DNA from: Burkholderiales bacterium
GTDB taxonomy: Bacteria > Pseudomonadota > Gammaproteobacteria > Burkholderiales > Burkholderiaceae_C
DNA: 49,663 nucleotides
NCBI GenBank assembly: GCA_028868995.1
Contig: JAGWTH010000030.1
Coordinates: 1-49,663, forward strand
Reading direction: 5' to 3'
This document shows positions 1-8,333 of this stretch, one piece after another. Made by a program: the position numbers and the translations under genes. The notes under the pieces are model-generated. The model was not told the DNA's origin. It saw only the letters and a program-made list of their open reading frames with translations, and made no database searches. The first letter of the stretch is position 1. The number at the start of each line of letters is the position of its first letter.

Positions 1-155
1 GTCAGGGCGGCTGGAGCTGTAGAGGGCGGGCCTGCGCATCCGGGATCCTTGGCTGTTCCGATCGTCCCCGAGCCGCGACCGTGCGGCCCTGGCCATGGCT
101 TACGGTATCACGGTTTTCCGGCCGGTGCACGGGTTGCGGCATGATCGACGGCGCG
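1..155. other. Left-edge non-coding stretch
   Basis: These bases lie before the TatD start. I see no convincing gene. The first bases could be the tail of a gene that begins outside the window, but nothing here identifies it. No strong promoter or terminator is visible. Confidence 0.4.
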
Positions 156-980
156 ATGTGGATCGATACGCACTGCCACCTGGATGCGCCCGAATTCGCC
201 GCGGACGTGGCCGCGGTGCGAGAGCGCGCTGCGGCCGCCGGCGTCGCGCACTGCGTGCTGCCCGCAGTGGCGGCACGCGACTTCGAGCGGGTGCGCGTGC
301 TCGCCCACCGGTTCGGCGACAGCTATGCGCTGGGCATCCATCCGCTGTACACGGGCGAGGCGGGCGAGGACGACCTGGTGGCGCTCGACCGTGCCCTGGC
401 CGCGCGGCGCGACGATCCCCGTCTGGTCGCGGTGGGAGAGATCGGGCTGGACCACTTCGTGCCCGGTCTCGACCGGGCGCGGCAGGAACACTTCTACCGC
501 GAACAGCTGGCACTGGCGCGCCGCCACGACCTGCCGGTGCTCCTGCACGTGCGCCGCTCGGCCGACCAGCTGCTCAAGCAGCTGCGCCTGTGCGACGGGG
601 TGACGGGCATCGTGCACGCGTTCAACGGCAGCGCCCAGCAGGCCGCGGAATTCGTCCGGCTGGGTTTCAAGCTGGGTTTCGGCGGCGCGCTCACTTTCGA
701 GCGCGCGCTCCAGCTGCGGCGGCTGGCGCGCGAGCTGCCGCTGGCGGCCATCGTCGTGGAAACCGACGCGCCGGACATGCCGCCGCACTGGCTGTACCGG
801 ACCGCGCAGGAACGCGCCGCCGGCGCCGCCCAGGCGCGCAACGAGCCGGCCGAACTGCCCCGCATCGGCGAAGTGCTGGCGCGCCTGCGCGGCATGGACG
901 CGGGCGAACTGGCCGAAGCCACCCGCGGGAATGCCTGCGCCGCGCTGCCGCGGCTGCGTGCGCTCCTGGCGCCCCATTGA
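156..980 (+). CDS. tatD: TatD family metal-dependent hydrolase/DNase
   Basis: A 274-residue TIM-barrel hydrolase of the TatD family. Members are metal-dependent 3'-5' nucleases acting in DNA repair or turnover; some also show deacylase or hydrolase activity. The metal-ligand signature is complete: HxH near the N-terminus (THCHLD), Glu95 in GEIGLD, His131, His154 in VHAFNGS and Asp204 in ETDAPDMPP. The ATG at 156 puts THCHLD four residues in, as is usual for the family. An in-frame ATG at 141 is possible and neither has a strong Shine-Dalgarno. The next gene is convergent, 26 bp away, so this gene appears monocistronic in the window. Confidence 0.9.
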   Translation: MWIDTHCHLDAPEFAADVAAVRERAAAAGVAHCVLPAVAARDFERVRVLAHRFGDSYALGIHPLYTGEAGEDDLVALDRALAARRDDPRLVAVGEIGLDHFVPGLDRARQEHFYREQLALARRHDLPVLLHVRRSADQLLKQLRLCDGVTGIVHAFNGSAQQAAEFVRLGFKLGFGGALTFERALQLRRLARELPLAAIVVETDAPDMPPHWLYRTAQERAAGAAQARNEPAELPRIGEVLARLRGMDAGELAEATRGNACAALPRLRALLAPH

Positions 981-1006
981 GGAAGCCGCCGGGGCGCGGC
1001 TGCGGC

Positions 1007-1978
1007 CTACTGGGGACGCGTGAGCTGGAGCGCCTTCTGCTCCAGCACGGCGAGTTCGGCGAGCAGTTCCTCGTGGACGGCGCGCAGGCGCTCGAATTGC
1101 GCGCAGGCCTGCGTGAGCACCACCCGCAGCGCGTGGCCGGCCTCCACCGCGACGATCAGCTCGGTCGGCACCAGCGCCCGGTAGCCGGCCGCATGGAGCA
1201 GGGGCTGCAGGGCGTCGTCGAGGCCGCCGCAGGCCGGCAGCACCCGCAGGTGCAGGGTGTCGTCGAGGGCGGAACGCTCGGCGGCGAGGCACTCGCTGGC
1301 TGCGTGGGCGGCCCGGGCCTGGCCGCACAGCCGGTGCACTTCCTGCAGCCGTTCGTGCATCACCATGCCCCGGCGGGCCAGTTCGCCGATCGCCAGCTGC
1401 GCCACCTCGCTGTGCCCGCCCCGGCGCCGCGTGAGCAGGTCGTGGCTCATCTCGGCCAGCCAGTGGGCGCCCTGGCGCACCCGCTTGCGCAGCGAGGCGG
1501 ACTCCATCACGAGGTCGGCCCAGACGAAGCGCGTGACCGGCACGCCCACCGTTTCGCGCTGCAGGAAAGTGGTGAGCTCGGCCCGAAGCTCGCGCAGGGC
1601 GCCGGCCAGCGCGCCGCCCTGGCGCAGGAACTCGCCCGCGCGGTCGCCGCCGCTGCGCCCGGCCATGAAATCGACGGCGCCGATCGCATCGTGCAGGCCT
1701 TGCAGCGTCTGCTCGATGGACGCGCTGGGCAGGGCCGGCAGCGAGTCCTGCAGGCGCTTGCGGACCGCGTCCAGGCGCGGCACGCGCTTGCGCGCCATGG
1801 ATTCCAGCAATTCGTGGACATCGGCCGCCAGCGCCGCCGCCGGCCGCGGCGAGCGGACCGATGCGGGCGTGATGGTGCCCTCGTCCTCGGCCAGCGCGGG
1901 CCGGTCGGACTCCCGGAAGACCGAGGCGGAGTGGTCCACCGATTCGATCCAGGAGGATTCCGGCTGGAAGTCGGTCAT
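1007..1978 (-). CDS. Hypothetical helical cytoplasmic protein
   Basis: About 323 residues from the ATG at 1978. I do not recognise the family. No signal peptide or membrane segment is visible. The N-terminal 45 residues are acidic and low in complexity (SSWIES...), and the rest reads as long amphipathic helices rich in Leu, Ala, Arg and Glu, with His/Cys scattered near the C-terminus (RLCGQ, LPACGG). Such a composition suits a helical-bundle scaffold or regulator, but that is inference. Alternative in-frame starts exist at 2008 and 2059. I preferred 1978 because the upstream residues look non-conserved, but no good Shine-Dalgarno settles it. It is convergent with tatD and divergent from the spermidine-synthase-like gene. 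Confidence 0.6.
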   Translation of the reverse strand: MTDFQPESSWIESVDHSASVFRESDRPALAEDEGTITPASVRSPRPAAALAADVHELLESMARKRVPRLDAVRKRLQDSLPALPSASIEQTLQGLHDAIGAVDFMAGRSGGDRAGEFLRQGGALAGALRELRAELTTFLQRETVGVPVTRFVWADLVMESASLRKRVRQGAHWLAEMSHDLLTRRRGGHSEVAQLAIGELARRGMVMHERLQEVHRLCGQARAAHAASECLAAERSALDDTLHLRVLPACGGLDDALQPLLHAAGYRALVPTELIVAVEAGHALRVVLTQACAQFERLRAVHEELLAELAVLEQKALQLTRPQ

Positions 1979-2137
1979 GCAGTACGGCGTGGGGTGCGTT
2001 TCCCGCATTCTGTAACCACTTGTTGCCCCGGGGGTGGCACTCCGCGTGAACTTCATCACGGAAGAGCCTCCACGCCTGCTGGCCCGTCACCCGGCAGCGA
2101 CGAGCGGTGCGCCCGCGTGCACCCGGCGGCACACCCG

Positions 2138-2143
2138 GATAAT
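2138..2143 (+). promoter_or_regulatory. Candidate -10 element (GATAAT), leaderless start
   Basis: GATAAT lies 8 nt before the GTG start at 2152, with no Shine-Dalgarno between. Transcription would begin at or within a base or two of the start codon. No good -35 hexamer is seen. Confidence 0.4.
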
Positions 2144-2151
2144 GCGCCGCC

Positions 2152-2904
2152 GTGAAAGCCTCCGCCGCCTCCCTGCCCGAAGTGAACTTCTCCGACCACG
2201 GAGACACCCGCTACCTGCACCTGGGCAGCGAGTGGATCCAGGGCGCGATGCGCCTGGACGACCCCTATGCCCTCGACCTGGAATACGTGCAGCGCATGAT
2301 GGCCTGGCTGCTGTTCGTGGAGCCGCAGTCGGTGGCGCGGCGCCACGCGATGCAGCTGGGGCTGGGGGCTGCGGCGCTGACCAAGTTCTGCCACAAGCGG
2401 CTGCGCATGAAGACCACGGCGATCGAGCTGAACCCGCAGGTGATCGCCGCCTGCCGCCTGTGGTTCAAGCTGCCGAAGGACGACAGCCGGCTGTCGGTGG
2501 TGCTGGGGGACGCGGCCGAAGTGGCGGCGCACCCGCACTGGCGCGGCCAGGTCGATGCGCTGCAGGTCGACCTGTACGACCAGGAGGCGGCCGCCCCGGT
2601 CCTGGACAGCGAGGCCTTCTACCGCGACTGCCGCAGCCTGCTGACGGAGGACGGCTGCATGACCGTCAACCTGTTCGGGCGCTCCGCCAGCTACGAGCGC
2701 AGCCTGCAGCGCATCCGCGCCGCCTTCGGCGCCGACGCGGTCTGGGCCTTCAAGCCGACGCGCGAAGGCAACACCGTGGTGCTGGCGCTGCGCGAGCCGC
2801 AGCACCCCACGCGCGCCCGGCTGGCCGAGCGGGCGGAGGCGATCGAGGCCCGCTGGGGCCTGCCCGCGCGCAAGTGGCTGCGCGTGCTGCGGCCGGCCGG
2901 CTGA
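2152..2904 (+). CDS. Spermidine synthase-like SAM-dependent protein
   Basis: 250 residues with a class I methyltransferase fold of the spermine/spermidine synthase superfamily. Residues 67-80 hold the glycine-rich nucleotide loop (QLGLGAAALTKF), residues 90-97 the acidic ribose-binding stretch (AIELNPQV), and 118-123 VLGDAAEV. It is shorter than a true spermidine synthase (about 280-300), and the DDPYALDLEYVQRM region is diverged from the polyamine-site motifs, so substrate is uncertain. The GTG start is supported by the 2138 -10 box. It ends 13 nt before the secretion-type ATPase gene, so the two are probably co-transcribed; there is no known functional link. Confidence 0.7.
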   Translation: MKASAASLPEVNFSDHGDTRYLHLGSEWIQGAMRLDDPYALDLEYVQRMMAWLLFVEPQSVARRHAMQLGLGAAALTKFCHKRLRMKTTAIELNPQVIAACRLWFKLPKDDSRLSVVLGDAAEVAAHPHWRGQVDALQVDLYDQEAAAPVLDSEAFYRDCRSLLTEDGCMTVNLFGRSASYERSLQRIRAAFGADAVWAFKPTREGNTVVLALREPQHPTRARLAERAEAIEARWGLPARKWLRVLRPAG

Positions 2905-2917
2905 GTACCATGGGGGC

Positions 2918-4708
2918 ATGAGCGCGCACCCCAAACCCCGCCCCTCGTCCCGCGCCGCGCCGCACGGCCCGCTGCACTGGCGCCAGCTGGTGGAGTGGCT
3001 GTCGGAGGACGGGGTGATCTCGGCGGACGAGGCGCGCCGCACCATCGCCCGCTGCTCGCAGGCCGAAAGCGCCCAGCACCCGCTGGTGCGGCTGGCCGCG
3101 GTGGCCATGGAGCGCGCGAGCGACGGCAAGCCGCTGGACATCGAGGCGCTGACGCAGTACCTCGCCGGCCGCGCGCGGCTGGACTACCTGCGCATCGACC
3201 CGCTGAAGGTCGACGTGGCCAAGGTGGGCGACGCGATGAGCGCGGCCTACGCGGAGCGCCACGGCGTGCTGCCGGTGCAGGTCACGGCCACCGAGGTGGT
3301 GGTGGCCACCGCCGAGCCCTTCCTGGCCGACTGGGTGGACGAGGTCGAGCGCCAGGCCAAGCGGGCGGTGCGCCGCGTGGTGGCCAACCCGCTGGACATC
3401 CACCGCTACACGGCGGAGTTCTTCGCCCTGGCCAAGTCGGTGCGGGCGGCGCAGAAGACCGGCGGCGCCAGCGGGGCGGCCAGCTTCGAGCAGCTGGTGG
3501 AGCTGGGCAAGTCCAACCGGCAGCTGGACGCCAACGACCAGGGCGTGGTGCAGGTGGTGGACTGGCTGTGGCAGTACGCCTTCGACCAGCGCGCGAGCGA
3601 CATCCACCTGGAGCCGAGGCGCGAGCAGGGCGTGATCCGCTTCCGCATCGACGGCGTGCTGCATCCGGTCTACCAGATGCCCATGGCGGTGCTCAACGCG
3701 ATGATCGCGCGGGTCAAGCTGCTGGGCCGCATGGACGTGGTGGAGAAGCGCCGGCCGCTGGACGGCCGCATCAAGACCCGCAACCCGCGCGGCGAGGAGG
3801 TCGAGATGCGCCTGTCGACGCTGCCCACGGCCTTCGGCGAGAAGATGGTGATGCGCATCTTCGATCCCGACACGGCGGTGAAGGACCTGGACGCGCTCGG
3901 CTTCAGCCCGCACGACGCGCAGCGCTGGGAGGAACTGGTGCGGCGCCCGCACGGCATCGTCCTGGTGACCGGCCCCACCGGTTCGGGCAAGACCACCACG
4001 CTCTATTCCACGCTCAAGCGGCTGGCGACCGAGGAGGTCAACGTCTGCACCGTGGAGGACCCGATCGAGATGATCGAGCCCGCCTTCAACCAGACCCAGG
4101 TGCAGCCGCAGCTGGAGTTCGGCTTCGCCGAGGGCCTCCGGGCGCTGATGCGACAGGACCCGGACATCATCATGGTGGGCGAGATCCGCGACCTGGCCAC
4201 GGCGGAGATGGCGGTGCAGGCCGCGCTCACCGGCCACCTGGTGTTCTCGACCCTGCACACCAACGACGCGCCCTCGGCGATCAGCCGGCTGCTGGAGCTG
4301 GGCGTGCCGGCCTACCTGATCAACGCCACCGTGCTGGGCGTGCTGGCGCAGCGCCTGGTGCGCACGCTGTGCAGGCAGTGCCGGCAGCCCGATCCGGCCG
4401 CCTCGCGCGAAGCCCTCGACGAGTTCGTGCGGCCCTGGAAGCTCAGTGGCGGCTGGCAACCCTACCGGCCCGTGGGCTGCGTCGACTGCCGCATGACCGG
4501 CTTCCTGGGCCGCATGGGCCTGTACGAACTGCTCACGGTCACCGACGCGTTCAAGGAGCGGGTGCACCGGGAACCCAGCCTGCAGGCGCTGCGTCGCCAG
4601 GGCATCGCCGACGGCATGCGGCCCCTGCGCCTGGCCGGCGCCCTGCGCGTGGCCGAAGGCCTGACCACCCTGGAAGAGGTGCTCACCGCCACCCCACCGC
4701 TGGAGTGA
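2918..4708 (+). CDS. GspE/PulE/PilB-type secretion ATPase
   Basis: 596-residue hexameric ATPase of the type II secretion/type IV pilus assembly class, a cytoplasmic motor at the inner membrane. An N-terminal MshEN/T2SSE_N-like domain spans about 20-170. The catalytic core has RASDIHLEP, Walker A GPTGSGKT at 352-359, the Asp box VEDPIE, the Walker B region (DPDIIMVGEIRD) and the His box (TGHLVFSTLHTND). A C-terminal zinc motif is present as CRQC ... CVDC. All key residues appear intact. No gspD/F/G or pilC/D genes are beside it, so whether it serves a T2SS, a pilus or an orphan system cannot be said from this window. Confidence 0.9.
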   Translation: MSAHPKPRPSSRAAPHGPLHWRQLVEWLSEDGVISADEARRTIARCSQAESAQHPLVRLAAVAMERASDGKPLDIEALTQYLAGRARLDYLRIDPLKVDVAKVGDAMSAAYAERHGVLPVQVTATEVVVATAEPFLADWVDEVERQAKRAVRRVVANPLDIHRYTAEFFALAKSVRAAQKTGGASGAASFEQLVELGKSNRQLDANDQGVVQVVDWLWQYAFDQRASDIHLEPRREQGVIRFRIDGVLHPVYQMPMAVLNAMIARVKLLGRMDVVEKRRPLDGRIKTRNPRGEEVEMRLSTLPTAFGEKMVMRIFDPDTAVKDLDALGFSPHDAQRWEELVRRPHGIVLVTGPTGSGKTTTLYSTLKRLATEEVNVCTVEDPIEMIEPAFNQTQVQPQLEFGFAEGLRALMRQDPDIIMVGEIRDLATAEMAVQAALTGHLVFSTLHTNDAPSAISRLLELGVPAYLINATVLGVLAQRLVRTLCRQCRQPDPAASREALDEFVRPWKLSGGWQPYRPVGCVDCRMTGFLGRMGLYELLTVTDAFKERVHREPSLQALRRQGIADGMRPLRLAGALRVAEGLTTLEEVLTATPPLE

Positions 4709-4746
4709 GGAAATAACCCTTCAGTATGGAAGGGAAGTCAGGCTCC

Positions 4747-4796
4747 GGTCCGGATTTCCGGTGTAGGTGATCTCCACATGGGTAGGTCCGGATTTC
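4747..4796 (+). promoter_or_regulatory. Tandem 12-bp direct repeat upstream of tctBA
   Basis: GGTCCGGATTTC occurs identically at 4747-4758 and 4785-4796, start to start 38 bp. The second copy lies in the spacer just ahead of the CACAAT -10 candidate at 4802-4807, a position suited to repressor or activator binding. Function is inferred from position only. Confidence 0.5.
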
Positions 4797-4801
4797 GCCG
4801 C

Positions 4802-4807
4802 CACAAT
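4802..4807 (+). promoter_or_regulatory. Candidate -10 element (CACAAT) of tctBA
   Basis: CACAAT about 32 nt before the tctB ATG. A start site near 4814 would leave a leader of about 26 nt carrying the GGAG Shine-Dalgarno at 4831-4834. No clear -35 is visible, which fits activator dependence. Confidence 0.35.
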
Positions 4808-4839
4808 CCGCGCGGTTCCTATCCGTGACTGGAGACAAC

Positions 4840-5328
4840 ATGAAAATCAAGAGCCAGAAGGATTTCTGGTCGGGGCTGATGTTCATGGCCGCGGGGGTCG
4901 CCTTCGCATGGGGCGCCACCAGCTACACCATCGGCGAGGCCGCCCGCATGGGCCCCGGCTACTTTCCCCTGATGCTGGGCATCCTGCTGACCCTGCTGGG
5001 CCTGTTCATCACCTTCGAGTCCCTGGTGGTGGAGACGGAGGACGGCGAGAAGATCGGCCGCTGGGCCTGGAAGCCGCTGGCCTTCATCATCGGCGCCAAC
5101 CTGGTCTTCGGCATCCTGCTGGGCGGGCTGCCCAGGCTGGGCATCCCGGCGATGGGCCTGATCGTGGCCATCTTCGCGCTGACCTTCGTGGCGGCGCTGG
5201 CGGGCGAGGAATTCCGCGTCAGGGAAGTCGCCATCCTCGCCGCCGTCCTGGCGGCCGGCAGCTACCTGGCTTTCGTCGTGCTGCTGAAGCTGCAGTTCCC
5301 CGTGTGGCCCAGCTTCATCTCGGGCTGA
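4840..5328 (+). CDS. tctB: Tripartite tricarboxylate transporter small membrane subunit TctB
   Basis: 162-residue small integral subunit of a tripartite tricarboxylate transporter (TTT), which takes up citrate-like or other organic acids using a periplasmic Bug/TctC receptor. It shows four hydrophobic segments (roughly 12-30, 42-60, 82-105 and 112-160). MGPGYFP is the usual motif after the first segment. The ATG at 4840 has GGAG at 4831-4834; a GTG at 4825 is in frame but lies upstream of that Shine-Dalgarno. tctA follows after 13 nt. The usual preceding tctC gene is absent. Confidence 0.88.
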   Translation: MKIKSQKDFWSGLMFMAAGVAFAWGATSYTIGEAARMGPGYFPLMLGILLTLLGLFITFESLVVETEDGEKIGRWAWKPLAFIIGANLVFGILLGGLPRLGIPAMGLIVAIFALTFVAALAGEEFRVREVAILAAVLAAGSYLAFVVLLKLQFPVWPSFISG

Positions 5329-5341
5329 AGCGAGGAAAGCC

Positions 5342-6853
5342 ATGGACCTGCTCACCAACCTCGCCACCGGCTTCGGCGTCGCCGTCACGCCGCTCAACCT
5401 GCTCTACGCCTTCATCGGCTGCCTGCTGGGCACGCTGATCGGCGTGCTTCCGGGCATCGGCCCCGTGGCGACCATCGCCATGCTGCTGCCCGCCACCTAC
5501 GCACTGCCTCCGGTGTCGGCCCTGATCATGCTGGCCGGCATCTACTACGGAGCCCAGTACGGCGGCTCGACCACCGCCATCCTGGTGAACCTGCCGGGCG
5601 AGTCGTCCTCGGTGGTGACCGTGATCGACGGCTACCAGATGGCGCGCCAGGGCCGCGCGGGCCCGGCGCTCGCCGCCGCCGGCCTGGGATCGTTCTTCGC
5701 CGGCAGCGTCGGCACCCTGATCCTGGCCGCCTTCGCGGCACCGCTGACGGAGGTGGCGTTCAAGTTCGGCCCGGCCGAGTACTTCTCGCTGATGGTGCTG
5801 GGCCTGATCGGCGCCGTGGTGCTGGCCTCGGGCTCGCTGGTCAAGGCGATCGCGATGATCGTCCTCGGCCTCCTGCTGGGCCTGGTGGGCACGGACGTGA
5901 ATTCCGGCGTCGCGCGCTTCTCGTTCGACATTCCCGAGCTCACCGACGGCATCGGCTTCATCACCATCGCGATGGGCGTGTTCGGCTACGGCGAGATCAT
6001 CAGCAACCTGAGCCACAGCGCGGAAAAGCGCGAGGTGTTCACCGGCAAGGTGCAGGGCCTGTTCCCGACCAGGCAGGACTTCCGGCGCATGACGCCGGCG
6101 GTGCTGCGCGGCACGGCGCTGGGCTCGGCGCTGGGCATCCTGCCCGGCGGCGGCGCGCTGCTCGCGTCCTTCGCCGCCTACACCATCGAGAAGAAGACCC
6201 GGCTGCATCCGGGCGAGGTGCCCTTCGGCAAGGGCAACATCCGCGGCGTGGCGGCGCCGGAGTCGGCCAACAACGCCGGCGCGCAGACCTCCTTCATCCC
6301 GCTGCTGACGCTGGGCATCCCGCCCAACGCGGTGATGGCGCTGATGGTGGGCGCCATGACCATCCACAACATCCAGCCGGGCCCGCAGGTGATGACCAGC
6401 AACCCGCAGCTGTTCTGGGGCCTGATCGCCTCGATGTGGATCGGCAACCTGATGCTCGTGATCCTGAACCTGCCGCTGATCGGCATGTGGATCAAGCTGC
6501 TGACCGTGCCGTACCGCTGGCTGTTCCCGTCCATCGTGCTGTTCTGCGCGATCGGCGTCTACTCCACGAACAACAACGTGTTCGACATCTGGATGGTCGC
6601 GATCTTCGGCGTGGTGGGCTACCTGTTCATCAAGCTCGGTTGCGAGCCGGCGCCGCTGCTGCTCGGCTTCATCCTGGGGCCGATGATGGAGGAGAACCTG
6701 CGCCGGGCCCTGCTGCTCTCGCGCGGCGACTGGAGCGTGCTGGTGACCCGGCCGCTGTCGGCCGGCCTGCTGGCCGCCGCGGTGGCGCTGGTGGTGGTGG
6801 TGGCGCTGCCGGCGGTCAAGAGCAAGCGCGAGGAAGCCTTCGTCGAGGACTGA
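5342..6853 (+). CDS. tctA: Tripartite tricarboxylate transporter large permease TctA
   Basis: 503-residue large permease of the TTT system, with about 11-12 hydrophobic segments and typical family length. Conserved family stretches are recognisable: LPGIGPVATIAMLLP near the N-terminus, YYGAQYGGSTTAILVNLPGE (about 62-81), and the second-half repeat ESANNAGAQTSFIPLLTLGI. AGGAAAG-type ribosome binding sequence (GAGGAAAG) precedes the ATG. It is the last gene of the tctBA operon. Immediately downstream, 7 nt after the stop, is an interspersed three-hairpin repeat. The substrate cannot be told from the permease, since specificity lies largely in the missing receptor. Confidence 0.93.
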   Translation: MDLLTNLATGFGVAVTPLNLLYAFIGCLLGTLIGVLPGIGPVATIAMLLPATYALPPVSALIMLAGIYYGAQYGGSTTAILVNLPGESSSVVTVIDGYQMARQGRAGPALAAAGLGSFFAGSVGTLILAAFAAPLTEVAFKFGPAEYFSLMVLGLIGAVVLASGSLVKAIAMIVLGLLLGLVGTDVNSGVARFSFDIPELTDGIGFITIAMGVFGYGEIISNLSHSAEKREVFTGKVQGLFPTRQDFRRMTPAVLRGTALGSALGILPGGGALLASFAAYTIEKKTRLHPGEVPFGKGNIRGVAAPESANNAGAQTSFIPLLTLGIPPNAVMALMVGAMTIHNIQPGPQVMTSNPQLFWGLIASMWIGNLMLVILNLPLIGMWIKLLTVPYRWLFPSIVLFCAIGVYSTNNNVFDIWMVAIFGVVGYLFIKLGCEPAPLLLGFILGPMMEENLRRALLLSRGDWSVLVTRPLSAGLLAAAVALVVVVALPAVKSKREEAFVED

Positions 6854-6860
6854 AAGCCCA

Positions 6861-6928
6861 CCCCCGAAGCGCCTGCGGCGCCTCCCCCTCAAGGGGGCGC
6901 CACCAGCGGCCCGGCAAAGCCGGTTCCG
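6861..6928 (+). repeat. Interspersed three-hairpin repeat, copy A
   Basis: Starts 7 nt after the tctA stop and is near-identical to the reverse complement of 29494-29562. Internal structure: a GC hairpin around CCTGCGG, CCCCC-TCAA-GGGGG, and CCGGC-AAA-GCCGG. It differs from copy B by a few single-base gaps and substitutions. Confidence 0.8.
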
Positions 6929-7002
6929 CGGTGGCACTGGAACGGTCCGCGCCGTCGTGTTCGGGGGGCGTCGATCCGAGAGCCGCGCCTTCGCCATCGC
7001 AG

Positions 7003-7026
7003 AAGGGCGCCCCACGGGGCGCCCTT
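7003..7026. other. Perfect 10-bp hairpin upstream of the DUF3422 gene
   Basis: AAGGGCGCCC and GGGCGCCCTT pair perfectly around a 4-base loop. No T-run follows on either strand, so a classical intrinsic terminator is not supported. It could still separate tctA and DUF3422 transcripts or act as a cruciform. Confidence 0.5.
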
Positions 7027-7037
7027 GCCCTTTGGGC

Positions 7038-7043
7038 CACAAT
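7038..7043 (+). promoter_or_regulatory. Candidate -10 element (CACAAT), leaderless start
   Basis: CACAAT ends 6 nt before the ATG at 7050, so the expected transcription start coincides with the start codon. No Shine-Dalgarno is present. Confidence 0.4.
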
Positions 7044-7049
7044 CGCCGC

Positions 7050-8333
7050 ATGGTCCTGCCCACCATCCACCCCCTGCGCGGCGTCCTCCACAACGAGGTG
7101 CATGCCCGCCCGCCCGAGGCGATGGTCGCGCCGCTCGCGCTGTCGCATGTCGTCATGGTCGGCGACGCCGCCGTTCGCGAGGCGAGCCGCGCCCACCTGG
7201 CCGCGCTGCTGCGCGAGCACCACCTGCCCGAACCGGCCGCCGGCGCCACCCACCTGCGGCTGGACGTGGCGGGGTTCCGCATCCGCTGGGAGCTGCACAC
7301 CGAGTTCGTGAGCTGGACCTTCTCCCGCCCGATCGACCCGCAGGGCCTCGCCGAGCCGGAGCCGCCCACCGCGGCCCAGGCCGTGCCGCAGGACTGGCTG
7401 GCGGCCCTCCCGGGCCAGTGCCTGGCCGCGCTGCACCTGTGGGCGCTGCCCACGGGCGCGCTGCCCGCGCAGGAGCTCACGCGGCAGCTGCTGCGCGAGG
7501 AGAGCCTGGTCGGGTCGCGCGTGGTGGACGGCCAGGGCGCCGTCTACACCGACTTCGCGATCCACGCCGACGGCTACGCGCGCATGGTGCTGCTGGCCGA
7601 GGGCATCACCGCGCGGCGGCTCGGCCGCCTGGTGCAACGGCTGCTGGAGATCGAAACCTACCGCATGGCCGCCCTGCTGGGGCTGCCGGCGGCGCGCGAA
7701 TCGGCCGCGGTGCTGGGCGTGGCCGAGGACGAACTGGCGTCGCTCGCCGAGGCGATCCGCGTCGCCGGGCGCGAGCAGGAGCCCCAGCTGCTGGACCGCC
7801 TCACCCGCCTAGCCGGCCAGGTGGAGAGCCATTACGCCGCCACCCACTCCCGCTTTTCCGCCAGCGCCGCCTACTTCGAGCTGGTGGATGCCCGCGTGCA
7901 GGACATCCACGAGTCGCGCCTGGACTCGCTGCAGACGATCGGCGAGTTCATCGAGCGGCGCCTGTCGCCCGCGCGCGCCACCTGCGCCTGGTCGGTGCGG
8001 CGCCAGGACGCGCTGTCGCAGCGTGTCTCGCGCATCAGCAACCTGCTGCGCACGCGGGTGGAGATCGAGCAGCAGCAAAGCAGCCAGGCCCTGCTGGCGA
8101 CGATGAACCAGCGCCAGGACCTGCAACTGAAGCTGCAGGCCACGGTGGAGGGCCTGTCGGTCGCGGCCATCACCTACTACATCGTCGGCCTGGTGAGCCA
8201 CCTCGCCGAAGGGGCGCATGCGATCGGCTGGCCGTTCTCGGCCGAGGCGACCGCGGCCTGCGCGATCCCGGTGGTGGCGCTGGCCGTCTGGCTGTCCCTG
8301 CGGCGTCTGCATGCGCGGCTCCTCGGGCACTGA
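7050..8333 (+). CDS. DUF3422 family protein
   Basis: 427 residues matching my recollection of the DUF3422 family, which is common in alpha- and betaproteobacteria and of unknown function. The N-terminus carries the characteristic HPLRGVLHNEVHARPPE stretch (8-24). A central helical region follows, then two C-terminal transmembrane helices (about 368-388 and 395-415), suggesting a cytoplasmic body anchored at the inner membrane. The ATG at 7050 is chosen because HPLRG is normally N-terminal; the open frame extends upstream without homology. The downstream DMT gene overlaps its end by 23 nt. Confidence 0.85.
   Translation: MVLPTIHPLRGVLHNEVHARPPEAMVAPLALSHVVMVGDAAVREASRAHLAALLREHHLPEPAAGATHLRLDVAGFRIRWELHTEFVSWTFSRPIDPQGLAEPEPPTAAQAVPQDWLAALPGQCLAALHLWALPTGALPAQELTRQLLREESLVGSRVVDGQGAVYTDFAIHADGYARMVLLAEGITARRLGRLVQRLLEIETYRMAALLGLPAARESAAVLGVAEDELASLAEAIRVAGREQEPQLLDRLTRLAGQVESHYAATHSRFSASAAYFELVDARVQDIHESRLDSLQTIGEFIERRLSPARATCAWSVRRQDALSQRVSRISNLLRTRVEIEQQQSSQALLATMNQRQDLQLKLQATVEGLSVAAITYYIVGLVSHLAEGAHAIGWPFSAEATAACAIPVVALAVWLSLRRLHARLLGH

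Noticed and set aside
7003..7026. Hairpin as tctA terminator
   Set aside because: Strong stem but no T-run on either strand; kept only as a structure.
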